From positions 19,906,991 through 19,970,990 of the forward strand of contig CP136061.1 of NCBI GenBank assembly GCA_032622095.1: 64,000 nucleotides of DNA, written 5' to 3'. Of the stretch, positions 22,207-33,715 are shown piece by piece (positions within the stretch are counted from its first letter, which is position 1; every line of letters starts with the position of its first letter). The notes beneath the pieces were generated by a model. It made no database searches and was not told where the DNA came from. It worked only from the letters and a program-made list of their open reading frames with translations. This stretch comes from Siphonodentalium dalli (lineage: Eukaryota > Mollusca > Scaphopoda > Gadilida > Siphonodentaliidae). The position numbers and the translations under genes were made by a program.

Positions 22207-22932
22207 TAGGGACGTGGCTAGAAGTTTCCTCAAATTTCCGGCCAACTGCACCCCCCCCCCCCCCCCATTGAACCAAACATCAATCTCACAGGTTCGCAGA
22301 ATTCCATTTGCTCCCCTTGGAAATATCCAACCTGACAAACACTAAGATTGGAAAATTACCAACTTTTACTGGTTGAAAAAAATCAAACAATGAGAACAAT
22401 GCCAACCTATATATGGTGTCAAATTAATGTCCAACTAATACTGTGTCATGCATGAAATTTCCGACTGCTGGAATGTACCAAAGTTTAGTTTAGATATATT
22501 TATTTCAAATATATGTCAAATTTAGATAACACATGATATATAACACTTACATTTGTTTATACATACAAAGGAATTGGGGGACAAGTGCTGACTCACTTAA
22601 GGGTACCCCCTCTCCCATATGTTATTACACTGAAAAAATAAATAATTAGTAATGGCAAAGCAACATGACTACCAAAACAAGTTGAACATATATACAGATC
22701 ACTGGACACCCCCTCTCCCGAGTTAGTCATAAGTTTGTATATGTATTTATTTAAAATCGGGTTTGTTTGTTTGTTTCGTTTGCTGGCTTGTACGTATCAT
22801 TATTTGGAACAGTTAGTCAAAATAATCCTGATTTTCCTCACGTATGAATGACTGCACAGCTAAGCAAATTGTACCAAAGTTCGGGGTGGGGGTCGAGACA
22901 CCCAACCAACCCCTGTCGTCACGTCCCTGTTC
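22207..22932. mobile_element. Element with AGGGACGTG ends (E1), split by LINE
   Basis: Left end CTAGGGACGTGGCTAGAAG and right end GTCGTCACGTCCCTG are inverted over about 9-10 bp. The interior words CCTGACAA, CCAACTTTT and ACCAAAGTT, with GGGGTGGGGG and CACCCCTGTCGTC-type words near the right end, parallel the element at 42461-42902. It carries a poly-C tract at about 22249-22266 and a LINE insertion (22486-22869). CAGGGAC-type ends suggest a hAT-like MITE, but an 8-bp duplication is not visible. Confidence 0.5.
22486..22869 (-). mobile_element. Dead-on-arrival copy of the 14-kb LINE (3' end only)
   Basis: This 384-bp insert matches the 3' UTR and last codons of the LINE at 13917-17170 (shared CCCTCTCCCAT, TTATTACACTGAAAAA, CAACATGACTACCAAA, TTTGCTGGCTTGTA). 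On the minus strand it still encodes LAVQSFIRE, the conserved end of ORF2. It is flanked by a 12-bp direct repeat TGTACCAAAGTT (22474-22485 and 22870-22881). The related element at 42847 reads GACCAAAGTTGGGG uninterrupted, giving an approximate empty site. The severe 5' truncation is typical of target-primed reverse transcription. Confidence 0.9.
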
Positions 22933-22934
22933 AA

Positions 22935-23600
22935 CTGACAAGTTTCGTGTGTTCTTCACAACATTTTCGGAATTTGATTCAGGAGGCCTAGAGCTGTCAC
23001 GTTTAGATATGCTTGCCCTCATCAATAAACACACTTTAACTTGAAAAAAAGATGCGATTAAGTCGGATTGGCAGCAAATTATGTGCCGTTTATATACACA
23101 TAGAAGAAAAGCATGACTTTCACAACAAACTTGAACTTTATAAATATAAGATACAAATGATACTTGTGTCAAATACATGAGTCATGTTTGACGCTGGGAG
23201 AACATTTCTGGACACTAGGCGCATATTTTGGGTGGTTCACAATTTTTCCTGGCCCCGTAATTTTTTTTTCTTTTTCCTGGAGTCATTTTTCTTCCAAATA
23301 ATGGAACAAAATTTATTAAGAATGCTTCTATTATGTAATAGGTAAGCACTTAACTCGGACGTATAAACTGAAGATGACGAATCCGTGAACAAGAGTATCG
23401 CTGGAGCGTAGTTAAATATGCGCGTTATATAGTTTACTTGTAAATTGTTCTTAAATCAGGTTAATTAAGTTGAAAAAGGGTCGTAAATCATGTACAAATA
23501 ATTGGATAATTTGGCCCGTTAAACAATATGTGGCCTGTTATGTGAGCTTATTGTTTAGGGGCACATGTCAAGTTCGAATATGGTTGAGGTCCGTCCGTTA
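22935..23600. other. No assigned feature
   Basis: Flank of element E1. The minus ORF 22813-23178 joins LINE tail, E1 and this flank and is not a gene. Nothing else recognised. Confidence 0.4.
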
Positions 23601-24450
23601 TGGTCCTTGTCGATTATATTTGTTTCCGGATGATAACGTTAGTTATAGTTATCCGATTGTTTTCAAATTTGATATATGGATTACTCACGTGAGTAATTTT
23701 GAATCCGGATTCGATCAACTCATTATTATTGGAGTTATGATCCTTAATTGTTGACCGACTATATTGATTTCCGAATGATAATTTCGTGACGCAGCCAAAT
23801 TCCACTCTGGTCGCGTTCCGATGAAATTTGACGGAGTTATGCCCCCTTTTTTATACTTAGAAATAGCAGTTTTTGGTTTTTCTGGATGATAACTTGGGCA
23901 ATATTTAACAGAATTCCTTGATATTTGGTTCACATTTAAGAAGACGCAAGCCAAGTTAGATTGTTGATTTGATTGATTGATTGATTGGAGTTTAACGTCG
24001 TTATAGCATCAAAGCCATATCACGACGAGTTAGATTGTATTCACCCGTCATGGTCCGATGCATGTTAACGGAGTTATGGCCATTTTTTTTTTACTTAGAA
24101 ATCGCAATTTAGTTAGCTGTCCGGATGATAACTTGAGCAATATTCAACAGAATTGCTTTATATATGGTTCACATTTGAGAAGACACAACTCATTGTCGAC
24201 TTTGGTCATGGCCACGTGATTTTTTACGGAGTTATGTCCCTTTTCGACTCAGAAATAATTAATTTTTGGGTTGTCCGCGGATGATAATTTTGAATGGTCA
24301 ACAAAGTTTCTTGATATTTGATAAATTGTTCTGAAAACATAATTTGGTCACGGTCCAATTTTAATGGATTTATGCGCCTTTGTTCGACTTAGAATTAATT
24401 ATTTTTCAGTTTTCTAAATGATAACTTGAGCAATCTTCAAAATAATCTGA
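23600..24450. repeat. Degenerate ~110-165 bp tandem repeat (GGATGATAACTT)
   Basis: GATAA anchors at about 23632, 23777, 23888, 24127, 24293 and 24420 mark six units. Each reads approximately GATGATAACTTGAGCAAT, ATTTGGTTCACATTTGAGAA, GGTCACGGTCC, ACGGAGTTATGGCC, TTAGAAATAATTATTTTT. The 239-bp gap falls to about 165 once the 64-bp SINE-like insert at 23964 is removed. Related single units occur inverted at 28250-28420 and 29480-29605. No coding function. Confidence 0.75.
23964..24027 (-). mobile_element. SINE/LINE 3'-tail insert with 10-bp duplication
   Basis: AGTTAGATTG occurs at 23954-23963 and 24028-24037, bracketing 64 bp. On the minus strand the insert reads GACGTTAAACTCCAATCA followed by ATCA repeats, the kind of 3' tail found on molluscan SINEs and their LINE partners. 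Only the tail is present; no tRNA-like head remains. It interrupts one unit of the degenerate tandem repeat. Confidence 0.7.
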
Positions 24451-24699
24451 TATTTGGTTTGTGGTTCACTTTTGAGAAAATGCAGGTCATCTTTGTTCTT
24501 AATGCCAAAGCCCAAAAAAACACCTCGTGTGGTCTGCGACCTTTTTCTTTTATCTAACATTCGGGTCTGCAAGTACTGAATATCGCGCACATGGAAAATT
24601 TTGCAGAATGCATTCATAGGAAAATATGAAAAAAAATGTTAGACTCTTAGTTTGTGTCATTCTAGCGTGCCAAGTACCTATAACATAACTTTTACCAAG

Positions 24700-24840
24700 C
24701 GGCAAGACAGAGTTAAGTCCCCTCGCTACGCTGGTCTGCAAGACAGAGTTCAGTCCCCTCGCTACGCTGGTCTGACCGCTGCCATCATGTATATAGAATT
24801 CAGTCCCCTCGCTACGCTGGTCTGACCGCGGACATCATGT
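24700..24840. repeat. Short tandem of CCCCTCGCTACGCTGGTCTG
   Basis: Three copies of AGTCCCCTCGCTACGCTGG at about 24716, 24749 and 24801, the last two followed by ACCGC and CATCATGTATAT. The word AAGACAGAGTT before units 1 and 2 returns inverted at about 24908. Confidence 0.75.
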
Positions 24841-26560
24841 ATATTTTCATAATTAAATCTAAACAAATATTATTTCAGTGTTTTGATCTAGCCAATTGAA
24901 TATCCGAACTCTGTCTTGCAGTTTGAACTTTTAGCTCCATATTTTAACCTCAATACAAATCCAAACTAGGTATTATATCTATTTTAACCCACATGTGTGG
25001 TGCTCCCCATATATAAAGGAGGGATATCCATAACATAATCTATGTACGCCGATATCCTTAAAACAGGTTCACATGGACCTATATATACCAATAAATTAAA
25101 GGATACTATTGAAAGCAGTTTGTGCCAATCTATCATGTCATGTAATGGGTTCCTCTTACGTTATCGAAGAGTTCATCTGACCAAACACATCAATAATAGT
25201 TACTCATTAAAGCAGTTAAGCACTATAGTGAGCCATTCACTAATGATTAATGGTTTGAGCTTACTGATGGCCTTCTTATAAACATCAATATCAAAGTAAT
25301 ATGCTTTATTAAATTAAAGCCATTGACAGTTTATATGCACAACTCTAATGATGTGCACCAGGAATAATTACTATTGATTACATGACGTTCGCGCGATGTC
25401 AGTCACATCATTTGATTACTACTTAATGTTTAAACACATCACTCATAATGTCATTGGGTTGCACTGAATCTTTAACCCTCTATTTGCTAAATGGCGTCTC
25501 CCAATCAGTCATAAAAGTATATACTGGAATGGGCTATTGTTAATCAGGAATGGTGGTGTTCAGGGAAATTGTGCAGACGACAGATAATACAAGTGCAGGA
25601 GGAGTCATATTTATTGGATGGAAATGTTCCGCTAAGAACTTCAACAACGTGTGTTACCATAAGAAATATGCAATATAAAAACAGCACAACCCTAACATCG
25701 ATCAAAAAGATAAATAATATTTGCAACACAAATGAGATAAACCCATAACTTCGATGAGCAGTAAGATGCTAAATGGGTGAACATTATACGCCCTAATATA
25801 TTCCGAGCAACAACCATCTAATACAACTGAAACCTAACATGATTCGCCTAATATGGCCGAGTTAAGATTTGCTGACTGGACACTGCTTTGTGACGCTTTA
25901 TCGTGACACCCATCGCAGTGTAATGACTTACGTTCACGTAACTCCATACAGTCAGCGTCTTGTCAGAGGGAATATGATTTGACAGAATCGTGTCCTCCAG
26001 CGACGACGAAGCCATATTATGCACCGGAGTAGTAAAGATGGTTGTCGTGTATTCTGGTACGTATCCGATATCATAAGGATAAAGATCGAATTTCGCATCA
26101 GTGTTAAACGAAAGATTGTGATATTCCCCGCCTTTTGATCAAGATAATAAGGTAATTTCAAAAACCAGTGGTTAAACTAACTTCAAACATGGAGATTGCG
26201 TAGAACGAAAACGCCGCGAACGAAAATAAAACAAAGTTCGCGCAAAGGTTTCCTGCCTTACCATTCTCAACGAATCGTCCATTTCCAATTTGCTCGGAAA
26301 TAACCTCTTCCACATAAAGAAACCATATTCGTGCAATGCTACGATACACGGCCCTGGTCATACAAGGCGATGATCTTGACTCGTTGACGCTATAATATGT
26401 GAATGGAGCAGAATGTATTCGCTGAACGGCAGTATACCAAAAGTGATTAAGCATTAAATAGTAATAAATAAGACAATTAGTTCTCAGTGAACAGACGTAT
26501 TTCCCGGTAGTATGCGCATGATCAATCACGCATTGAAATAGTCGGCAGATATGATTTCTA
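24841..26560. other. Mostly unassigned; dispersed repeat at 25470-25655
   Basis: 25470-25655 is the partner of 7870-8070. The remaining sequence has ORFs of 60-123 codons (for example minus 26158-26529) with no recognisable domain and no paralog noted. Confidence 0.4.
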
Positions 26561-26635
26561 TCTATGGAAGAGGTTACTTATGGGCGAAGCGGAAATGGCC
26601 GAGTCGTTGATAATGCTGCTGCATTAAAATTATTG

Positions 26636-26815
26636 CCCAAACCAGACCACTCCAGACCAGACCACTCCAAACCAAACCAGTCCAATTCAGACCAGTCCAA
26701 CCCAAGCCTGTCCAAACCAAACCAGTCCAAACCAGACCACTCCAAAACAGACCACTCCAAACCAAATCAGACCACTCCAAACCAGACCACTCCAAAACAG
26801 ACCACTCCAAACGCG
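26636..26815. repeat. 15-bp AC-rich minisatellite
   Basis: Repeated ACCAGACCACTCCAA words at 5- to 15-bp steps. Read as KPDHS/KPNQS on plus and WSGLVWSGL on minus; the ORFs 26564-26836 and 26574-26810 derive from it. Confidence 0.85.
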
Positions 26816-26924
26816 ATAATCAAAGAATATCATTAGTTCATTATTAATGTATTAATATAAACATTTCAGCTGAGGGTTCGGTTGGAATTAACAGGCTACA
26901 TTCCCTGCACAAAAGTGTCACGAG

Positions 26925-27065
26925 AAACAAAACAAAGAACCATTATTTTGTTCTTGTTGACATTTTTGGTTCTGTCAAGGAGATAAATTATAGAGCCTAA
27001 CATTGTTAATTTGGTTCTTTGTAGCTCAAGAAACAGTTCTTTGAAATCTGTTACCAAGTTGAAGA
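26925..27065. repeat. GGTTCT-rich dispersed repeat, copy 1
   Basis: Shares TTTTTGGTTCTGTC, GAGCCTAACATT and GGTTCTTTG in order with 28030-28140. Further GGTTCTA words occur at 27690-27750, 28125-28235 and 28970-29030, so this region is built of several decayed units. Class unknown. Confidence 0.45.
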
Positions 27066-28029
27066 AATTCTTTATGTTCACCCCAGTTTTAGAACATAAA
27101 ACACAAACAAACATAAACGTATTTTCAAGCAGAAACAGTCAAAATATGAAGCATATCATTCGCATCTTTGACATCCCAGCTCTGGTTTGGCGACACCTCA
27201 TCGCAGGATCGATCTGCGGCTTTGATACCCGAAATTATGGTGGGTACCTACACTTGGACGCATATAGTATTTTTGCAAACCGCTCTGCAGGCTAGACAAT
27301 TTTATGGTTAATTAAACATATATTTTTCTATTGATACAAGCATTATCCGCCATCTATGACTGATAATTATGTTTCAAACGAACTACCTAACGTCAAAAAT
27401 GTCTACTATTTATGATAAAATCGGAAATGAGTCAGAATTTCTATTTATCGGCGTGAGAGCAAGATATGGTCGCTATCCAATTGAGGGAACATTCCGCTTT
27501 GCGAAATTATGTTTTGAATAGTAGATATCACCATTTAACTGGAAGATATATAGCTTCATATGAGGGAAGATATGTTCATTTATCAAAACCGAAATTCTCT
27601 GGTTTGGTGATACCATCGGGTTTGGCAATACCACGTACACGGGTGTGATTTTGGTCTTCGCTATTATGCGATATAGAACAAACTGGTTCTAGGTTTGGTT
27701 CCAACTATTGGTTCCGACATTGAAACAGTTTATGGAACCAAATAAGGTTCATCGCCACGGGGCGCATAAACTTACGTGATTTCCACTTAAAACGCGATGA
27801 CCGTGAACGATTGTTCGACGTGATTTCCACTCTAAACGCGATGAGGCTGTAAACGAATGGTCGAACTTGGTAACTGATATGATAAAATGCTGAATCAAAG
27901 CCTCAACGAGTATTATCCCCATGGGCACTATATTTAGCAGTCAATTGTCATTGACGTTTTAATAGTGATATGAAACATCGCACATTTATCTTCCCTACCC
28001 ATATATATGGGTGAATGCAGTGATTGTTT

Positions 28030-28140
28030 TTATTCTTCATTTGGTTCTGTCGTGGAGACAAATTAGAGAGCCTAACATTTTAATCAGGTTCTTTGTCGCG
28101 CAAGTACCAGTTCCTAGTTGAACTAATTTGTTCTTTGTTT
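28030..28140. repeat. GGTTCT-rich dispersed repeat, copy 2
   Basis: Partner of 26925-27065 (TTTGGTTCTGTC, GAGCCTAACATTTT, GGTTCTTTG). It is followed by a ~48-bp tandem of GGTTCTACGCGCTAAATG at about 28140-28205. Confidence 0.45.
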
Positions 28141-28249
28141 GGTTCTACGCGCTAAATGTTGTGTAGAACCAATTGGTTCGATGTTTGGTTCTACGCGCTA
28201 AATGTTTATGGTTCGAGTTTTGGTTCCACATAATTTCAACAAAAACAAG

Positions 28250-28420
28250 AGCATGGCTTAGGGCGTGGTAAAAATTCGCAAAATATGACCGTGGGTCCAC
28301 CTTGACCAGGGTTTTGTGGTAGTAAATCCACATACCAAATTTCAATCCATTCAGTTCTGACATACTAAAGTTATCATCCGGAAACCAAAAAAAGCGGACG
28401 GGTTGATAGACGGACGACAA
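28250..28420 (-). repeat. Inverted unit of the GGATGATAAC repeat
   Basis: Contains AAAGTTATCATCCGGAAACC and a proximal GACCGTGGGTCCACCTTGACC block. The minus strand matches the unit structure at 23600-24450. A similar inverted unit lies at 29480-29605 (AATTATCATCCGGAAACC). Confidence 0.5.
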
Positions 28421-28453
28421 ATAACCAGTCAATAACGACCAGTAACAGTAAGA

Positions 28454-28917
28454 AGAAGTGGTATATCGAGGCGCGGCTTTGTTGCGATATTGAGCGCTTT
28501 TAATTTCGAAAAAGGCGCGATTATAGCGCAATACCAAAAATCTGATGGCGCTTATTATTGCGATATTGAGCCCAAAATATAGCGTTATTAAGCGCGCAAA
28601 ATTTCATACAGACCCGATAGTGTTATATTTATATTAGATAAATACTGTGCGTATAGTGTACATATAGTGCACATATAGCATTTACAAAAATAATTATATA
28701 CAAATCTAAAACATTGTCTCTATTTATGCAATAAACAATATAGAATAAGCAACAATTTGCTCTAAATGTCGCAATATTAAGCGCGAAATATTGCGATATT
28801 ATATAAGCACAAAATATTGCAATAATATCGTAAGCGGCGCGCTTATAAGCGTTTCCAGTTGCAATATAATATTGCGATATTGGGCGCAATAGCGCGCTTA
28901 ATATACCACTTCTTTTG
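28454..28917. mobile_element. MITE-like element with AAGTGGTATAT ends
   Basis: Left AAGAAGTGGTATATCGAGG and right CTTAATATACCACTTCTT are inverted; the next 30 bp (GCGATATTGAGCGC-type words) also correspond. The interior is full of GCGATATT, GCGCTTA and AAGCGCG words, so it can fold extensively. No ORF belongs to it. Flanking CCAGTNA-like words on both sides might extend the TIR; target duplication is unclear. Confidence 0.6.
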
Positions 28918-29479
28918 ACTGGTACTGTATACGTCGTTTTTTTTCTTCAAAACGGGCGTATAAAAAGAGGGTTCTATGGTCGCAAAGAACTTATTATGTT
29001 TGTTCCGCTATTGAGACCGTTCATAGAACCAAATAAAGTATGTTTTGTTCGATTATTTTTGTTGTTGTGCCAGCATTGTGGTATAGATAATCTCATTTGC
29101 TCCGGTTGAAATCGGAAACAGGCTATCGAAAATTCTCAATAGAAATCTCTACGATATCATAGGGTATATATGTTTATTTCGGACACTTGATTCGTTTATT
29201 CAACATTTCAAGGATAATATGAGCATTTTCTGACCGGTAAATGTTTAGCATTAAAGTTAGTGATGCTTAAAACGTGTAGTCTGAGCACGAAAATTAAATA
29301 CTGAAAAAATTAAAATGTTTTCAATATTATACACATATTGCCTGCCTTCGGTGGAATAGCGATAACTATTTTCCCGATTTGTCTCGGCATGCCGCGTCGG
29401 TCAATAGCCATGCTTGCTGTTCAGAAGACACAATCTATGTGGACTAAATCCAAAACAAAACAAAACTCCGCTAAAAATA

Positions 29480-29605
29480 TATAGGCGGACGGACCCACAT
29501 TCGAACTTGACCTACTTCTCTATTGTCATGTGAGCAATCCATAAACAAAATTGAAAACATTCGGATAACTGTAACTAAAATTATCATCCGGAAACCATCC
29601 GGAAC
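29480..29605 (-). repeat. Inverted unit of the GGATGATAAC repeat
   Basis: GGACGGACCCACATTCGAA, GAAAACATTCGGATAACTG and AATTATCATCCGGAAACC match, in inverse, the first unit at 23575-23670. Confidence 0.5.
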
Positions 29606-29619
29606 GCGCATGTCATTGT

Positions 29620-29870
29620 GTAAAGTCGGATTCATCGTGCACCGACACGCTATTTACGATTCGTGCACGATTTTTTCGAGATTAACGACCTTGAGAAGTG
29701 AACATGTTCTCGTTTTTTTACGTCGGCCATTTTGCAATCGTTCTGTCATCATTCTGCAAACGATGCTTTATCGTGGAATGCGGGGAAAACAAGTAGTGCA
29801 TGGTGACCGACGGTGGAATGGCAGTGCTTACTTAAAAGCACATCTCACCCGCATATATCTTTAATACCTC
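29620..29870. repeat. Dispersed repeat R-C, copy 1
   Basis: Shares GATTCGTGCACGATTTT-like, TTTACGTCGGCCATTTTGCAA-like (TTTACGTCAGC elsewhere), CTGTCATC, CTGCAAACG, TGCTTTATCGTG and TGGTGGAATG-type words with 33515-33711 and 35430-35660, all in the same orientation. No ORF is conserved among the three copies as far as I can see. Confidence 0.6.
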
Positions 29871-30059
29871 CTCTGTGGAGAGTCAGCTTATATACACTGT
29901 ACACGTATAGAAACTACAATATATACACAAGGATACATAACAAATACAAGCGGAACGCATGCGAAAGAACGCACTGAATTAGAAGCGAGTGCCCCGCAAA
30001 ATGTTGCACGCGTGTGGAAGGAACACAGCGGCGTCAATGATCAGTTCCCCGGAGTTAGA

Positions 30060-30620
30060 ACAACATCTATCCATTCACACAGGGTAGCACTTCTAGTGGA
30101 GCGGACGGAACCGATTTCAGAAAGTTTACTCCATCGGGACCACACACAAGCTTGTAATACATCATTTTGAAGGTTATGACATTTCGCAGCGGGTAGGACC
30201 CGGTGTGAAATATACAGATGATGCAAAAGATGATTTTTAGCTGATTAAGTGCCAAAATTCAGCAAAAATCCCTGTTTTTGTAAAATTCGGCAAAATGAGA
30301 AATAAAAGTATAGAAACGCGAACATTTTGCGCTAAAATATTGTAGTCTACATACCTCTAGATATTTACTATGATAATGGTACGATTTCTCTGATATAACG
30401 AAGATTTATTCTAGATTTATTGTAAAAATAGACAAAACAGCGCATTTTTTCATTTTTTTTGCCTCACTTAATGGGCGATAGATCAATATGTTTTTGACCA
30501 GGGATATCGTATATAGTCTAGAAATGTGCGGATATATATACCGCATTCGACAGTATGCTGAGTATGTCATCATATTTAACACGTGATGTGTTATGTAAGA
30601 TTTTTTCACCCCTCACCAGG
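30060..30620 (-). repeat. Inverted copy of the ~369-bp repeat block
   Basis: The reverse complement matches 32840-33340: shared words include ACGTGATGTGTTATGTAAGA, CATACTGTCG (mirrored), GCCCATTAAGTGAGGC, TTTGTCTATTTTTACAATAA, ATCAGAGAAATCGTACCA and TTTTTGCTGAATTTTGGC. Outside it, GGTGTGAAATATACA and AAGGTTATGACATT also correspond. With the plus copy it forms an inverted repeat with arms of about 550 bp, separated by about 2.2 kb. Ends in CCCCTCACC and a poly-G run. Confidence 0.75.
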
Positions 30621-30709
30621 GGGGGGGGGGGGGGTCGGAAAAAAGTGCCATGACATTAGGCTGAAAAAACTTTTTTCCGGCTCTTGGGTACCCACCACCC
30701 CCCTATTTT

Positions 30710-30925
30710 AAGGAAAAAATATTTTTGTATCATCTAACTCATCGGAAACTCTGCCAGATATAATATCTTCTCGTCACTTGTCAGAGCACATCAACACAAA
30801 TTCCCCAGAAGGAATTGGAACTATTGAAACTGAGGATCGCGAGCCCACTTATACCGCGATAAGCAGTACGGATCAGGCACCAGCTATGGTAGAGAACACA
30901 GATATTGGCAGAATATGCCATATGT
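30710..30925 (+). other. Stop-free stretch, possible exon remnant
   Basis: Without a start codon, the frame through TCATCGGAAACTCTG stays open for about 70 codons (SSETLPDIISSRH, then INTNSPEGIGTIETEDREP, ending RICHM) to a TGA at about 30925. The composition is polar and protein-like, unlike the surrounding AT-rich repeats. A shifted frame (30915-31127) continues beyond. I do not recognise a family. It could be an exon remnant or chance. Confidence 0.2.
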
Positions 30926-31127
30926 GACTCCTGGAAGGTCTGGAAATTCACAAATGCTCAGAAAGCTCAACGAACCTATTATGGGTCTCTATGATCACAT
31001 GGCAATACAGCAGTGCTACCATAATATTACGGCATCTGTTCCTCATCATATTCCAAGAGATATGGCCCAACCCAGAAACGGCACCATGGTACCCCAAAGG
31101 GGGGGGGGGTTCAAGGACGATAGATAG

Positions 31128-32159
31128 AATTAAAGAACATCGCAAGGTTGATGACAAGGTTTGATGATTTGATGGCTGTGACCAAGAAGGTCGTGACGCA
31201 TTAAAACCCCAAATACTGTGGGAAGGTCCCCATAGGGCAAAGTCGTGGGTGATGACTACCAGATAGGATAGCCACAGAAATACAGTTTATATACTGTTTG
31301 TACAGTATTGTTGATGTAAAACAAATATTCTATTATATGATTAAAGGGGAGTGTCAGCCATGGGGGAACATCAAGTCCCTTGTGGCTGCGGGTTCAGTCC
31401 AAACACGACCCCTTGGCTCAACTTGCAGGGTTGAGCCACGAATAGATGTGGTGAGATCGCGAGCTCACCTTAATGGCTGTGCCGTCTCGTGGGTAGTTCA
31501 TGCCCATTGTTCGCTAAAAACCCTCTATGTGTATCGAAGAAGAGTAGGCTATGCGACCGCATTGGAGCACATTTCTGCACACAGATACAAACAAACTTTG
31601 GCTTCCATCGGTTCCAGGGTGCAGAAGACCTACGGTATGTAAAGGAAGTCGTACCAACAACCCATTTGGGAAAAGTAACGGCGTGGTCACCGCTGCTGAA
31701 GAATTTAACAAAAGTTCACTAAGCACATGTTCGTCGATTGATATAAAGATTGGACACCCCTCTGATACACATTTCGCTGCACATTTGACACAAAACGTCT
31801 AAACGGTTGTTTGATGGTGTACGTGCAAGCGGAATGGTCATGTCAGTCAGATGATTTCGTTGGTAATATCAACACACGTTACAAGTTACATGTACTGTGG
31901 CTGAACCTGGTTATTAACAATCACTAAACCTCTCAATACGTATGATGTTATACAACTGTGAAGCTATATTATGCGAAGTAAACATATACAATGATGTAAT
32001 TTCTTCAACTCAAGTAACTATCAAACGCCTCAGCTTGATAATGTATGTGTATAATGCATTTGTGTATAGGAATATTCCGTGTTTGTCTCATCTTTTAATG
32101 TATTCTATTGTTGGGCGATGGGTGCAATAACGTAACCAAACAAATACGACAGAAGATGA
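31128..32159. other. No assigned feature
   Basis: Overlapping ORFs at 31298-31642, 31489-31722 and 31551-31802 have no recognisable domain. The word GGGTTCAGTCC at about 31389 resembles a Pol III B box but no A box was found. Confidence 0.35.
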
Positions 32160-33340
32160 TACAATCCGAAAACATTCATATGCGTTATGTGTCTCGTCAA
32201 CTCTTGAGAGTTTGTCCTGGATTATTGTTCAAAATGGAATTGAATTATCACCCATGTAGAGGGGCAAAACAAGTTTATATTTCACGATTTTCGGTCTACT
32301 TTCATCAGAAAACTCAGAAATGTTGCCATCTGTAAATGATACCATGGCGTTATCATAATGTATATCTCGAAGTGGGTAGAGTTCAATATAATAGCACAAA
32401 ATAATCGGAGTTCTGCTTTTGTATTCTGCCATAACGAAATTTCTAAAACTGATTTTGTTTCTTCTGAATTTTGGTGTGGGGGCACGGTGACACAATCTAC
32501 CACCACATATCATATATGGCAAAGAATGACATCCTTATCCTACAAACATATGCAGTATATATTTCCACAAGTTTATGTATTATATACGGGATCTTCATTC
32601 AATGCAATACTGAACAAACGCCTATTAAGAGGGGCGAAACAACTGAAAATGAATGATTTTTTGTCTATTTTCCACGTAAATTTAAGAAATATTTACGTCT
32701 ATCACCGCAATCATGGCATTTCATTACTTTGTATTTGTAAGTGTGTAACCTGCTATATCGTAGCACAAACATATCCCGAATACCTGTGCTTGTGTATTCA
32801 TTTGTGCCGAATTTCCTTAAAACAGTGACTTTTTGCTGAATTTTGGCGTGAGGGGTGAAATAATCTTACATAACACATCACGTGTTAAATATGATGATAT
32901 ATTCAGCATACTGTCGTATGCGGTATATATATTCGCACTTTTCTAGACCATATACGATATCCTTCGTCAAAACAATATTGATATATCGCCCATTAAGTGA
33001 GGCAAAAAAAAATGAAAAATTGCGCTGTTTTGTCTATTTTTACAATAAATCTAAAAATAATCTTCGTTATATCAGAGAAATCGTACCACTATCATAGTAA
33101 ATATCTAGAGGTATATAGACTACAATATTTTAGCGCAAAATGTTTGCGTTTTTATACTTTTATTTCTCATTTTGCCGAATTTTACAAAAACAGGGATTTT
33201 TGCTGAATTTTGGCACTTAATCAGCTAAAAATCATCTTTTGCATCATTTGTATATTTCACACCGGGTCCTACCCGATGCGGAATGTCATAACCTTCAAAA
33301 TGATGTATCACAAGCCCGTGTGTGGTGCCGATGGACTAAA
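32160..33340 (+). repeat. ~369-bp degenerate tandem repeat, about three units
   Basis: The anchor TGCTGAATTTTGG recurs near 32463, 32833 and 33201 (steps ~370 and ~368). Each unit also carries AGAGGGGC or AAGTGAGGC followed by AAAC/AAAA, a TATTTTCCAC/TATTTTTAC block, and TAGCACAAA/TAGCGCAAA. Units are strongly diverged. The last unit plus its right flank is the one found inverted at 30060-30620. ORFs such as 32358-32828 run across the repeats and are not called genes. Confidence 0.6.
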
Positions 33341-33514
33341 CTCCTACTTCTAGTGAGCTTTTTGAGTTTGTCCGCTCTACTATTCCTAGAAGTAGCGCCG
33401 TTAAGTTCAAATATGACAGGGATTGCAGGCGATCGAAACCCGGATCCCGAATATGTCAATAATTCTCTCCAAGAAGATATCTCGTAGATGTATTAAAACG
33501 CCAGCATTGCAGCG

Positions 33515-33711
33515 CGTGAGTAATCTCACCTTGAGAACTGACAAAATCCTCGTTTTTTACGTCAGCCATTCAATCGCCCTGTCATCATTCTGCAAACGGT
33601 GCTTTACCGTGAAATGCGCCACGGGGTAAACAAGTGCATGCATGGTGACAGACGGTGCATGGTGACAGACGGTGACAGACGGTGCATGGTGACAGACGGT
33701 GGAATGCTTAC
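33515..33711. repeat. Dispersed repeat R-C, copy 2
   Basis: Matches 29620-29870 and 35430-35660 (TTTTTTACGTCAGCCATT, CTGTCATCATTCTGCAAACG, TGCTTTACCGTG). It has gained a 15-18-bp tandem of GCATGGTGACAGACGG at 33640-33700 that the other copies show once. Confidence 0.65.
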
Positions 33712-33715
33712 TTAA

